A stretch of 64,000 nucleotides of DNA from Phalacrocorax aristotelis (Eukaryota; Chordata; Aves; Suliformes; Phalacrocoracidae), in NCBI RefSeq assembly GCF_949628215.1, contig NC_134279.1, positions 53,556,266-53,620,265 of the forward strand, read 5' to 3'. Both the position numbers and the translations under genes were made by a program. This document shows positions 27,509 through 39,625 of this stretch, one piece after another. The notes beneath the pieces were generated by a model. The model ran no database searches. It saw nothing but the letters and a program-made list of their open reading frames with translations, and was not told the origin of the DNA. Position 1 is the first letter of the stretch. Each line of letters starts with the position of its first letter.

Positions 27509-28945
27509 GTGATCCTGGCTAGGCTGAAATGTATTTGAAAACCTGTTTGGGTAATGATTTGGAAAGTCATGGACTATGCAAAACCTGACCTCCAAAATGG
27601 GACCAGTCCAAACATTCAACTAGGGATAAAAAAGTACTAAAAGAAAAAAAAAAAAAGAGAAAAATTTTTTGGTTTTCCCTAAAGAAAAGGGAAAAAATCC
27701 AACAGTAGAAAGCAGGACAAAGCTGCAGCTGGGTAGCTTATCTGCTTCACTTTTTGGGTTGTTAAAAAGATACTCCAACTAAGGTTTTCAAAAGTCATTA
27801 CCTTTGAACTGTTTCCACCTACTTCAGTACCAACATGACCAAGGCCTGGTGAAGGCCTCAGTTTACAATCTTGTCCAGATGAGCATTCTGTTTAAGTACA
27901 TAGGTGTGTGAATTCAAGGGTGAAGCTCTCTGCAGAAGAGACTTTCCCACCCCTGGTCTGATGCTGTGCAGCAAAAGCATCAAGGAGAGCATGCTGTTGG
28001 CGGGCAAAGCCCACCTGGAGAGAACATCCACCCTCACACTGAGGGCCAGCATGGCCGGAATGTCACCTGGTGAAGCTGAGCCTCCCACTTCAGGCATTGC
28101 TGCCCCAAGGAGGAGGATGTTTGGAAATCAGATTGCGCCACGGACTGTTGATATTTTAATTGAGTTCTGACAACCAGCTTGGTTTTGCCAGCTACATTTT
28201 TTTTTAAACAATGGGAAAAGTGCTTTATTTTTAGCATAGATATGGGTACATTATTCTCTAGTTGTCTTCTCCCTTATTCAAGTGTGTTTTCAGAACGGCG
28301 AGGCCTGAGATAGGAGGCAGTTTAGGGCTTGGAAAGAGTTGTGACCAGATGTAGCCAGAGGTGTAAATGGGCTCCCTTCAACTCAATCCCACATATTAGA
28401 TCCTCATTCAGGGTGTTGCAATTAGATGAAGTAATATCTGAGACTAAAAGAAGGAGAAATACCTTGTTCTAGGATAATTTTTTTTTTAATTAAGACATTG
28501 GAATGAAAACAAGGCAATGTTGCACTAGAGAGGAAAATGCAAGAAAGAAGTGGCCAATCTGGTTAGCGAGACGCTACTTAAAATCTGTTTCTAAATGGGA
28601 ACTTGGGGTAGAAAAGGAGAAGGAGACACCCCAAAAGGTATGGTCAGTCATGGCATGCAGACTAAAGATAAGAGCATCAAAAAGAGAATCTGTGAATGGC
28701 AGGTGGAAGAGGTCAGTGCTTGGAAATGGCCCCATATATTTCAGGCGGGAGTTGAGAAGGAGCTGCTCTTGCCCCTGCTCCTGTAGGCATCTCTCCCAGC
28801 CTGGCTACACCATGGGGCCTCCTTCTTGTGCTGCTTCTCCCTGGTCCCCTAGACCATAGGAAACATTTCAATAAAAATGCTAAATACTGGGAGGCAAGAT
28901 TTAAAAAAAATTAAAAAAAAAATAGAGGCAATCTATGCAGTTATT

Positions 28946-28969
28946 AATCACCTGATTTAAGAGGTGATT
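28946..28969. repeat. Inverted repeat AATCACCT...AGGTGATT
   Basis: Perfect 8-bp arms are separated by 8 bp (GATTTAAG). Each arm holds CACCT, the core of ZEB/Snail binding sites, in opposite orientation. The surrounding 150 bp is AT-rich with homeobox-like TTAAT motifs, so this could be a regulatory element. That is inference. Confidence 0.6.
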
Positions 28970-30090
28970 TTTGCAGTCATTATCTACCCAATTTCAAATC
29001 TTAGAATATAATGAAATATGATTAAGGATTCCTTAAATGATCTGCCTCCAGTCACAGCCACAGGCTGCTATTCCCTGAACAACAGGCAAATGTAGGTTAG
29101 GAAATAAAATGGGAGGCAAAAGCTGTGGCATTTCTTGATTTCAGCTGGTTCTTCATACCAAACAGCACAAAATCCTACCTGTTAAAGGACCAGATTTTAA
29201 TTTGTGTTGTGTCTAAACATGAACCAAAACCTTCTTTAAACAAAATGTAATGGGAACTATCTCTGTTTCAATAAGGCCCTTAATGGAATGGAGCAGGCAT
29301 TAGTATTAGGTCTGTTTTTATTTATTATATTTCATTATTCATGATCTAGAATTTTACAAAGGAGTCAATTAATTACAGTTGCAGAAAAAACAAAACTGGA
29401 AAGTACATTACTCTGCTGCTGCCAGTAGTTAAAGTCAACTATTTCTTTGCCAGGAAGATTTTTTTCCTCCCAGCCAAAATTAGCAGTGCAATTACCCCAA
29501 ATTGCTCTGTCTCCTTCTCCCCCAAGCAACTCCTTCAGGTGGTGGAGCTGGGTGCCACTGACCCCACGGGGTGCCTCCCAAGGGAGTTGGTTTTATGTCT
29601 GATGGTGCTGCCTATGCCAGGCTATCTCAGGAGCTGTGTGACACTGCTTCGAGCTTGCTTCTTCAAACTGTGAAGACAAAATAGTGCAGAATACGTGTCT
29701 TTTGAGCCCTCAGCACATCTAGCTGATTTATCTTTTCTGTATACTTCTTCCCACATACTTCTGGGGCAGGCATGGAGGAGAAGGGGAGCGGATGCACAAG
29801 GGCTACAGGTGGGTGCTGAAAAGCACTGGTGGGGATGTAATGAAGAAGATGCTTTGACAGAAGCCATCCTAGTAACAGCGAGCATCCTCAGAGGTGACCA
29901 GTTAGATTAGCAAGTCACATCTGCGGGCAGTTGGTAAAACAGTTCTCTTGACAGACGCCTCAGAAGCAATCGCATCTTTTATAATGACAAAAGGCCTCTG
30001 GACACCAGGATGAAAAATGCTGCACAAAGGTTAGCTGGAAGAATGATGTGAATTCTGAAGTATTTCTTCTTCTCATAGAGTCTCCATGGT

Positions 30091-30154
30091 AAGTCTATCA
30101 TGCATAGTCATATCATAATATGCATAATATGCATAAGTCATAATGCATAGACTT
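30091..30154. repeat. Imperfect inverted repeat rich in ATGCAT
   Basis: AAGTCTAT at 30091-30098 pairs with ATAGACTT at 30147-30154. Between them are four copies of the self-complementary hexamer ATGCAT (30100, 30120, 30129 and 30143). The DNA or a transcript could fold into a cruciform or hairpin. ATGCAT is also half of an octamer/POU site. Confidence 0.75.
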
Positions 30155-32618
30155 GTAGCTGGCTGTCATAGCAGCCCTGTACAGCCCACCTTCTACACTT
30201 GGGTTAAAATGCTAAAATGTGTTGCAAAAGGATTATACTGAGTGTGTCTGCTTGGAAGTGATAGACTTTCTGAAGCTGTAATGGTGTTCAGGAATGGTCT
30301 TTTCAAGTTCAGCGTCTACTTAGCTGGGAGAGAGGATTTGGAAATTATTAAACAAATGAACTGTATTCGTATGGTGTTTATAAAATGCATTTGGTTGTTG
30401 TTTCCCACTGCAGCAGATGGTACCCAAAATAAGAAATGACCTGGAACCTCATTACCAACTGCATCAAGTCTGCACAAAACTGCTCAGGAAAGTAGGAAAA
30501 TATTTGACTCGTTTTCTTTTGAAGAAGGCTTTGCTTACTTTTGGTCTCTTAGAAAAGAAAGCTCATGGAAGATATTAATGACAAATATCCACAATGACAC
30601 TGGGTAGAATGGAAAGCTAAAATAAATACCCAGCCTCAAGCTGCAGGGTACCATCTGTCAGTCACTGCCTGGGGTTAAGGAGACACATCCCCACCATGAG
30701 GCAGCTATTCCCGAGGTGCGTGTGATGGGCAACTCCAACCTCCCCTGAAGCAGGTGATGGGGCCGTTGCCCAAGACTGCATGCAATGCTTTCATTTTCCC
30801 AGGAAACAGCTGGAGTCTCAGATGTCGCTAGATACGCATCCTGGTGTCATACGATGCAACCATGCCACCTTCCCAGCCATGAGGGACGCAGATAAGGGTA
30901 ATTATCCAAAGATCCAACACTCGATAAGGTGCCCATCTCTAACACTTCCCTGTTTTTGGCATCATGTGCCATAGATTCCTGGACTTAGCAGCCAAATGCC
31001 CAATCTCCTGTTCCCATTAGTTTCTGCCACTGTCACGAGTTACCAGGGACAAGGACGAGCACAAAGCACAGGACAGGCATGGTGCCACGCACAGTGCTAA
31101 GAGCAGTAGGACACAGCCAGGGAAGGAGCCTGAGCCCTTGCAGTGACTCCTGAATCTGAAGCTCGTACTGGCCATCTGCAGCTGTGTTTGGCCATATAAA
31201 TGTTGAACACAGCCTTGCCTGGTTTTGCTTCATTTTCTCATGCTGGTTGATGTGTCACCGTGCCCACCCTGAAGGATGGCAGCTACTGTTGGCAGGGGAT
31301 GAGCCAGCAGCACCCAGGGTGTGAGAGCCCTGACTTTCTCCTAGATGCTGGGAAAGCTTTTTCCCTTCCCTCAGAGTTTGCTCCCCCTCCCATGATCACT
31401 GTAACTTGTCTATGTAGATGATGAGCTCTCCACATGTTTTGGGTCTTTGTTGGCTGTTGTGATGCCACAGACCCTGTTCTCAGTACATCACTTAAAACTC
31501 AGCCTTATTGCAGGGACTCCATCACTCCTGCAAACTTCTGTTGTGGTGGCTTGCCCTTCCACATGGGTTTACAAAACGTTCGCCCCCACTTCCCCATGAG
31601 GTGGGAATGACCTTCGGCTGGATTTCACGGAAGGCACAACCAGTTGCTCCAGTATTGGCTGTTCGTCTGGCTGGCCAGCTATCTGTCCCTCATGGAGGAT
31701 CCCCGCTGCCTTCTTGGGGAGGCTCAGCCCAGCCTGGCCCAGCAAGCCAGCTCCGATGTTGCAAAGTTTGGCTTGTCTCCCTCCTCTTTCCCACTTCTTC
31801 AGATGTTGTGCAATTTCATATTTTGATATGCGTTTAGGCCTAGACAAATGTGGGCCGTTGTGGAATTCAAGTCTAATCTGCCACCAGAAAAATTAGTCTT
31901 TTTAATTTAAAATAACCATACCTCTGATTGTCAAGCTCTTCAACAGTTGTAATTGGAAAAAGAGCCATCCTAGAGAATAATAACGCTTCAGTGTAGGAAA
32001 GCTGGTTTCAGCCTGTTTTCTGAAACTTCCCCTGAGCTCCAGAGGCTGTTTTTCTGTCACGGAGAAGAAACAAAACAGTTTTTGTTCAAGTTCCTTGTGC
32101 AAAGGAGCAGAGATGTTTCCTTCTCCAGCTGATATGTTGTAGATCAGCTTTAACCATATTTGCAGGTATCGCTGTGGTTAGGCTTGTACGTAACCACAGA
32201 TCACAGTTCGGGTGCCAAAAAATCTAGATAGCTCGTCATATGACTGAAACGATATCACAGCGCAGCGCAAGTGTGGTCCACAGTTTTCTGTGCCATCTTT
32301 GCTTTACGCTAGCTGCACACAAGTATAAAACTGCAAAATCTTTGTACCTGTTCTTCCATTGAAAGAAGTCTTGGGCGGGCAAGCAAGGTGTGCTGATACT
32401 CATCAACAGTCCTAATCTGTGCATATCCGTGGGCTTGGGTGAAAATTAGGCTCTGCTCCAGAGAGGCTTTTGGTATTAGAAGAAGAAATCTTGAAAAGCT
32501 GACAAATATGCATGTGCTCTCTGGGCTGGTGACACTGGCTGCATGTTGCTCTACAAGACTTGCAGTTACCAGGCCACAATATATCCTTGGTGATTCTGTG
32601 ATGTTATTTCTGAAGACG

Positions 32619-32671
32619 TTTCTCTTGTAATATAACTGGCTTAAGATATTTCTCATGTAATGTAAGTGGCT
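32619..32671 (+). repeat. Two diverged 23-bp direct repeats
   Basis: The units at 32619-32641 and 32649-32671 share TTTCTC-TGTAAT-TAA-TGGCT with four mismatches at a 30-bp period. No further unit is obvious. Confidence 0.7.
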
Positions 32672-35600
32672 CCTTGGACTGTCCAGATCTAGGTGGTAAA
32701 TGAAGGGCTTGAAATTCTTACTTTCCAACCGGTTAACAGATATTTTCTTCCTCATTTGTAATTACATTACTAAGAGCCCTGCACTGTACCATGTAAAATA
32801 CTTTGACCTTCTATCAGGACCCTCATTTTTCTCTCCCCACCTCTGAGCTAAGGGTAAATTGTGAGAAAGCAGGTGGGATGTATTTAGTCCTAAATAATTT
32901 TCTGCCACAAAAACCATGACAAAACCTGGCTCTCCTTCAGCCATCCCCCTCCCTCCCTTCCTTCACTTCAGGAACTGGTATGTTAAATGATCTTTGCTTT
33001 GAATAGATGACAAGAGCAGGTCCAAACCACCATCATATGGTCATTCGCACAGACGTTGCTTGGGGCAGAGCCGACAGTGCCAGTCTGATCCTGAGGAGGT
33101 AGATCCGTCTATTACTTGTGATTAGAAAAGTGCTGGGGTGGTGATCAGCACACATGACTATCACACGGCCTGGGGAGCCTACATAATTGCAACAATAGCT
33201 TACGAAGATGGTTAAAGGGAGATTTGTTCCCAAAGCCGTTTAAGAGGAGGCCAGAGGGGCTTGTGTCAAACCATGTCACCTGCCTCAGCAGCGTGTTTGC
33301 CTGTAGGAAGATGCTTTCTGCAGCTGCTGTACCTTAACACACACACACAACCCAGGGAGGGAGCAGGAACCTCCACACTGCTAGAGAGAGGCCTTGAGAA
33401 CTTTGTCTAAAAACAGGATCTGTGTTATGTTATACTGCCAGGACTTCATAGAAAAATCAAAAATATTAAACATGGCAAGATCTGAGGCTGGTAAGGCAAC
33501 TTCATTATGCAACAATAAAAAAAATAAATTAAAAAAAGCAAAAAAGCATTGAAGATCATAAATATTATTTTTCCCTTCCCAGCTCTTGTGGACAGAGGCC
33601 GTAAGGAAGCAGGTAATATGCTTCCTGCTGGGATTAACTGGCAGAATAACAGAGACCACGTGGAGTGCAGACGTCCTCCTTGACCCCTGAAGTGCTGTAC
33701 ATGGCCCCAAATAAAAGCTGGCTGGTGAGCCCAGGGCCAGCACTGCTGGGGATGCTCATCCCCACGCCGGGGTCCCAGTGCTCCTGCTGCCCTGGGTCCT
33801 GCTGATGCATCCCTGCAGGGGCCATGCAGCAGAGTGCAGGCAGTGCAGCATGACATGCAGTTGCTGGAGAGATCTTGCAATAATATTTCTGTGATAAAAA
33901 TAATTTTGTTTTGGTTTTCCACTTAAGTGGCCAAAATCAACTTGGCTCTTTTTGCTGCAACTTTACAAGTGAAACCCAAACAACTACTGCCATTCAAAGG
34001 AGCCTGAGAAATCCTAGGAAGTCTCTAATGAGCTGACAGCTGATGGCTGGAGAGGGTGCAGAAAGGCACCACTCAGCTGTGTCCTCTGGGCCGCTGCTGG
34101 AGCTACCTCCCTGTAACCCAGGCTCTTCCGCACAGCGGCTCCCATCACCAGGCTTGGGCACTCCCCGGTAATGCCCCAGGCCTCTGAAATCTCCAGTGCT
34201 TAACCATGAGCTTTTGAAAAGTAATTATAATTCTGGGATTATATTAATTTCCTTGGGGGGGTTTTGCTGGTGCTGCTCATATTTGTATATTCTCCATTAC
34301 CCAAAATGCCAGAAGATCTAAAAGGAAAGAATAAAACTTCCAAAATTAGTTATATAAGTCATTGTAGTAAAGTGATTTCATTTCATCCTACTTAATTATT
34401 TTCATCAAGATAATTCAAAGGATGCCGAGAAACATGCTTACAAACATTTATTTCTATTATTAAAAGAGAGGGTATTCTAAAACATACTTATTTTTCCCCC
34501 CTTTTCATGTCTTAGTTCTTATAGATTGAACAGCTAAAATGCGTTACACCAGTAATTTCCCTCCCTTCCCTCAAAATGGAGCCATTTGCCATCACCGGGA
34601 TGAGTGAGGACACCTTTGCAAACCTAAGTTATGAAGGGATAAAGCCACTGTTTCTTCCTCCATTTCTGCCAAGCTTGGCCACTTGCTGGGACCCAGCACA
34701 AGAGGCTCATCATGCTTCTGCTGCTTTTAGCAATGCAGTAACATAAGGTTATCCTCAGGCAGGCAGGGGGCTGTGCAACTACTTACTGGTTTTGGTGGAG
34801 CAATTGCCATTTTTGATCTGTTGTTTCTAGTCCAAGAAAAAGTCTTCCTTTTGGTGCTATAGTTCAGAGACATCCTGCCTACCAGGGTGAGTTGAAACCC
34901 AAAACATGTTGCACAAGAACTCTGGAAATTTCCAAATAACACTATTTTCTGGAAAAACATGACTAGCTAATGTTTGTTGCCAGCAAAAGCAGAAAAATGC
35001 AAACAGCTTTTGAATGAAAAATGACTGAAGGGGAAAATCCAAAAATGTTGTCAACTCATAAATGAGTTTGAATTGTTTTGCTAGTTTAAATCAAAAGAGG
35101 AAATGCCAAAAACAGTGTTTGGGAGGTTGTTATTGCCCTTTTTAAATTTTCTTTTAATGTCCTGAAAGGGCTGGACGCTTGAGGAATGTCTTCCACTGCT
35201 TTCATCTCCAGCCCACCAGGCAGCCAGACCCAGGTCAGCTGCCCTGTTCAGCAGCCCACCTCCCAGCCTGGGCAGGCAAGTCAAATGTCACATGTTATTT
35301 CCATCACCAAAAGTGAGTGCTCATATATGCCACTAAGCCGACTTTATTTTTTTGATGACCACACCAGCCCCCCGCCCCTAGCCACATATTATGGCAAGGC
35401 CCCATGCCTAGTAACAATACTTAGACCAGCACGTGCAGTATAATTCACAGAAGTCCAGTCAGGCACTGGTGCTGGTACCACTCAAAATATTTGGGGGAAG
35501 CCAAAGATTATTTTGCACTTTCTGCAGCTAGAGAAAGTATGTGGCTAACTTGTACTACACACTGATGTGTATTAATCTACAGGGGAAGCTACATGCTGGG

Positions 35601-36652
35601 CCTTCCTGCGCGGCTACCTGATGGTTGGATAGCGTTAAACCTGGCATGTGAACCCCTTATCTGATGGTGCTGACACTGCTTAGCAAGGAGGAGCGCAGGC
35701 CCAAAGCCCAACAGGCCCTCTGGGTCAGCTTGTTTCTACCACCTGTCACAAGCTAGCTAAAACAATTTCCAGGGCACGGACAGAAAAATCAAGTCACTGG
35801 AGCTATTGCTGCTAGTAAATAATCTCTGCTGCCTGGCTGGGAGCTGAAAGATAATAGTTCTTACCAAAAAGAGAGACCGATAATCAATTTATGAAATATG
35901 AACAATCATTCAGATAACATAGCCTTAGAGCAATTTTTGGACATAAACGTAACAGTTATGGTGTAATCTTTGAATAAATTAGTGCTCAGGAAACATGGCA
36001 ATTGAAGGTCATCTGTAACCATTATTCATCATTACAGAAGTTTCTGGAAACCACAACAGAACTGCAGAGGAGATTTTCATATTTTTGTTATAGTGTCAAT
36101 TCTAAACCAAGGACTAAAGACCCTATGCAACTGCTCCTTGTCCTTTGTTGAGACTCCAACCTCCCCACAGGACAAGCAGGAAGTTTCCTAACCCATGTAC
36201 AGGAAGAGGGAAACATTTCACACTCTGTTTCAGCCTACAATGTAGTAGAATTAAGGATGCTCTTGTCCAACCTCTCCAGTGATTGCTGTGAACATTTTAG
36301 TCCAGGGTGTGCTGGTCATTCCCTGGTGACTTGGCCAGGCGCATTGTGTCTCCACTCACAGACAACCTCCCCAGAGACCTATAGGGCATACAGATGTGAA
36401 GAACCAGAAACAAAAAAATCTGGTGGTGGTGATGCATATGATACTGGCCACTAACTCCACGTATACTGTAGTGTGTCCACAATCTTTCTTCTTCTCGCCC
36501 AAAAAACCTCCAAAAATTTTCTTCTCTAGCTTGTAAAGAGAACAGAGGAAGAATCATTCTATAGGGTTCAGTACAAGGGTGCGATTTTCCCTTCTACTTC
36601 TGGCCAAGTTATAGTGACAGCTGAGATTCTCCAACGTGTCCTTGCTGATCGC

Positions 36653-36778
36653 AAAATCACAGAAGGGTTGAGGTTGGAAGGCATCCCTGGAGGTCATCTG
36701 GTCCAACACCCCTGCTCAAGCAGGGCCACCTAGAGCCAACTGTCCAGGACCACGTCCAGATGGTTTTTCAGTATCTTA
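36653..36778 (-). mobile_element. CR1 LINE, outer copy A, 3' end part
   Basis: The plus strand shows the complement of a CR1 3' end: ATCACAGAAGGGTTGAGG, then GGTCATCTGGTCCAACACCC and CTCAAGCAGGGCCACCTAGA, up to ATGGTTTTTCAGTATCTTA. CR1 sense is therefore minus. The next CR1 block in consensus order (GACTCCAAAACCTCTCTGGG) is found only 950 bp away at 37731, so this copy was split by a later insertion. Confidence 0.93.
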
Positions 36779-36930
36779 TCATAAAATCATAGAATGGTTT
36801 GAGTTGAAAGGGGCCTTAAAGATCACCTAGTTCCAACCCCCCTGCCATGGGCAGGGACGCCTTTCACTAGACCAGGTTGCTCAAAGCCCCATCCACCCTG
36901 GCCTTGGACACTTCCAGGGATGGGGCACAT
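36779..36930 (-). mobile_element. CR1 LINE, inner copy B, 3' end part
   Basis: A second CR1 3' end on the minus strand begins ATCATAAAATCATAGAATGG and runs through AAGGGGCCTTAAAGATCACC to CACTTCCAGGGATGGGGCAC. It belongs to a different CR1 subfamily from copy A, as the block after the 3' end differs. It lies within copy A. Confidence 0.93.
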
Positions 36931-37381
36931 CGAAGCTGGCTACTTCATTATATTTATACACTAAATTAATACATAGTCTGCTTATCTCATACATATTCAT
37001 TCTAATCTACATAGGTTGCATAATGGCATTAAGCCATTCCTCTTGGCTCCACTTCAGATCCTTCTGCACATGCCTTCCTCTCTTCAGGGGTCCTTGGTGG
37101 TCTTTAAAGATGAAGTACCCTAACCCTTCTTATCCATACATGGTTGCATGTCACCTAAGGGAAACTCGAGGCTATTTTCTCTTGCGAGCTCTCCTTTATT
37201 TTCTTCCAAAAGGAACGTTTGTCCTTGTTTAAATGGATAATGCTGATGGCCAAGATATTCTGTCCCTAAGCTTTGGTTAAATACTAAAACATCAATCAAT
37301 GCTCGATCAAAAAGATTAACACTAATTAAACAAAGACAATACCTCTTCTTTCCAAGAAGGGGTTGTTCTTTTATACCTTCA
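36931..37381. other. Unidentified ~450-bp segment inside nested CR1 copy B
   Basis: CR1 similarity stops after GGATGGGGCAC and resumes at ATACTGGAAGGCTGCAATAA. The block between has no CR1 character. It replaces about 200 bp of CR1 consensus. It is AT-rich with some pyrimidine-rich stretches. I see no clear coding frame, terminal repeats or target duplication. It may be another, unrecognised mobile element (for example a short solo LTR) or filler from a rearrangement. Confidence 0.6.
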
Positions 37382-37730
37382 GATACTGGAAGGCTGCAAT
37401 AAGGTCTCCCCAGAGCCTTCTCCCCTCCAGGCTGAACAAACCCAACTCTCTCAGCCTGTCTTCATAGGAGAGGTGCTCCAGCCCTTGGATCATCTTCGTG
37501 GCCCTCCTCTGGACTCTCCAACAGGTCCATGTCCTTCTTATGTTGGGGACCCCAGAGCTGAATGCCTTACCTCAGGTGGGATCTCATGAGAGTGGAGTAG
37601 AAGGGGAGAATCACTTCCCTCAACCTGCTGGTCACGCTTCTTTTGATGCAGCCCAGGATTCGGTTGGCTTTCTGGGTTGCAAGTGCACGTTGCCAGGTCA
37701 TATTGAGCACCTCATCAACCAACAAGGACA
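37382..37730 (-). mobile_element. CR1 LINE, inner copy B, 5' part
   Basis: The complement of CR1 continues: GCCTTCTCCCCTCCAGGCTG, TCATAGGAGAGGTGCTCCAG, TTCTTATGTTGGGGACCCCA, GATGCAGCCCAGGATTCGG. It ends at AACAAGGACA, the 5' truncation point of copy B. Remains of the CR1 reverse-transcriptase C-terminal reading frame are not intact. Confidence 0.93.
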
Positions 37731-37922
37731 TAGACTCCAAAACCTCTCTGGGTAACCTGTGCCAGTGCTCAGTCACCCTCACAGTAAAAAAAAAATTCTT
37801 TCCTGATGTTCAGAGGGAACTTCCTGTGTTTCAGTTTGTGCCCACTGAACCCCTGGTCCTGTCACTGGGCACCACTGAGAAGAGCCTGCCTCTGTCCTCT
37901 TTGCACACTCCCCTCAGATATT
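37731..37922 (-). mobile_element. CR1 LINE, outer copy A, 5' part
   Basis: Copy A resumes with TAGACTCCAAAACCTCTCTG and runs through GAACTTCCTGTGTTTCAGTT and GTCACTGGGCACCACTGAGA to CCCCTCAGATATT. This block precedes (in CR1 sense) the part at 36653-36778, which shows that copy B landed inside copy A. Confidence 0.92.
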
Positions 37923-39359
37923 AGGTCAATCATAGTCCATGGTCCCAAAGGTCCATGTGGGTAACATGGTGCTGGTTCTCTCTATATCTGGGTACAATAA
38001 TGCTTTGAAGGACAGATAAAATATGTATTAAATACCTTCCTGATACGCTTTTCCATGTAAGCTACTGCTTAGAACTGAAAATAATTCAGGGGGAAATGGT
38101 CCGCGTGACCATGAACAGGAATGGAGGTGATAATCATTGTGAGCCTTTGAATAAGAAAATAAGAGAAAGGCTTTTCCAGAAAGCAGAGATGCTGTATTTC
38201 TAGTTTGCTTCAGAAGGGGAAACATTTCAGGAAAATAAAATTAATGACGTGCTAACCAAAAGGATACATAAAATAGCTCCTTTGGTTAAGCTAAATGAGA
38301 ACTCATTAATTATTTGTACCAATTCAGCTACTGGGATGCCTCAGTATGAAGTTTACTTTGCCTGAATGGCAGGGTGGACAGGACAGGAGAACAATGGTTC
38401 AAAATCAGCCATAATCTTGGTATCTTCTGAAGCATTATTAGAAAATGGTGCTAATGCTAATTGTGGCAAAGCTTGCACCTCCTGGCTCCTGATAAAATTA
38501 GTTTTTAATTTCCTTAATTAGTTTTAACAAACAGAGCGAAGACCTGGGTAGAAGCAGAAAAGAAAAAAAAAAAGGAAGCGGTTTTAAAGAGGAAACTCTG
38601 AAGGAGGCGACCTCTTCAGGGAGGTCTGTTGACAGAACAGACATGTTTAAGGACCAAAACAGTTGAGGTCTGTCTCTCATATGCGTTAGTAGGGGGATGG
38701 GGTAGGATAGTTCTAGCAGCTTTTGCTTACATGCCCTGTTCCTACTATTAAACCACACACCAACCATGCTGATGGAGACCCTTAGGCAGCAGAGGAACAA
38801 GTGTGAGCAGGTGAGTCACAGATTTCAAACATGGAATAATTATAGTAGAGGGTCTCCCGCTACGATGCAGGGTACCTGCTCAGCAAGGGAAGCATTAAGT
38901 TTTTTTTCTCTTTATAACCTCCCTAACCCAAGCTGAGCTAGGTATCTCATTCTGCGTCCCATGGCCTTGCATTCACCCAGCCCAGCACGTGCTCTAGTGC
39001 CAGCGTGCAGGAGGGGACAAGAGCACACGCGTGTACCTGTCTTTGAGCAAAGGGTGAATATTCAGCATCACTGCAGCCTTTCAGTGGCTCCAACTGCCTC
39101 TGCAGCCATACCACAACACAGATATTTTTGTGCAGTTTTAAATACTGACATATAGACTGCATCAACAATCTACAGGATCAACCTTCTGGTTGCAATTTTT
39201 TCCAGCATAAAGCTGCATCCAAGTTTCCAAGTATATGTCCCACATATTCACAGGTAAAGAACTTTCATAACAAATAAACATGAAGGTTTTCTGGCACACA
39301 TTTGCAAAAAAGTTTCAGAATGCCAGCCTTGACCTCTGTGTGGCCAGACACTGAGATTT
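37923..39359. other. Spacer between the nested CR1 copies and the KIT 3' end
   Basis: There is no recognisable gene. If the KIT transcript uses a polyadenylation site further on than the one proposed at 39376-39381, some of this would be 3' UTR. Confidence 0.5.
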
Positions 39360-39375
39360 TGCTTCAACCCAAGAA

Positions 39376-39381
39376 TTTATT
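39376..39381 (-). terminator. KIT: Candidate distal KIT polyadenylation signal AATAAA
   Basis: On the minus strand this is a canonical AATAAA about 2.2 kb after the stop. A GT-containing stretch (AGTGTCTGG) follows roughly 30 nt further on. Another AATAAA lies at 39456-39451. Which is used cannot be decided from sequence alone. Confidence 0.5.
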
Positions 39382-39440
39382 AAGACTTACATGAAAATAT
39401 TCCATCTTAACATAGTACACATTGGTAGCATTTGAATACA

Positions 39441-39448
39441 TATTTACA
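39441..39448 (-). promoter_or_regulatory. KIT: Pumilio response element (distal KIT 3' UTR)
   Basis: The minus strand reads TGTAAATA. It lies between the two candidate distal polyadenylation signals, so it would be in the transcript only if the last one is used. Confidence 0.45.
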
Positions 39449-39612
39449 GATTTATTTGAACTTTTCTGAACTGCAATTCTACAACAAAGCAACATATCCA
39501 TAAGTGTTTCATAAACTTTCAAACACTTACATATTTATACATATAGTTTTTGCATATATATATAAAAATATTTTTGAGACTCAAGGACTGAGGATAGTCA
39601 AAAGGACATTAT

Positions 39613-39620
39613 TGCTACAT
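39613..39620 (-). promoter_or_regulatory. KIT: miR-221/222 target site (8-mer) in KIT 3' UTR
   Basis: The minus strand reads ATGTAGCA, a full 8-mer match to the miR-221/222 seed. KIT is an established miR-221/222 target in mammals, where the repression limits erythroid and endothelial KIT. Its presence in the expected UTR suggests the regulation is conserved in this bird. Confidence 0.75.
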
Positions 39621-39625
39621 TTCCA

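Larger units (their letters stand above)
27509..36652. other. Intergenic DNA, no gene recognised
   Basis: Only short chance open frames occur (up to 158 codons at 33922-33446 minus, without recognisable domains). Structural features are the two inverted repeats near 28.95 and 30.1 kb and the diverged 23-bp repeats near 32.6 kb. Short A- or T-runs occur, for example near 27.64 and 28.9 kb. Confidence 0.6.

Noticed and set aside
33446..33922. 158-codon open frame, minus strand, with a hydrophobic end
   Set aside because: The hydrophobic part is encoded by an AT-rich run with poly-A/T tracts. No homology or splice context is visible.
1..39359. KDR (VEGFR2), the expected neighbour of KIT
   Set aside because: No receptor kinase or Ig exons were seen on either strand. 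KDR presumably lies beyond the left edge.
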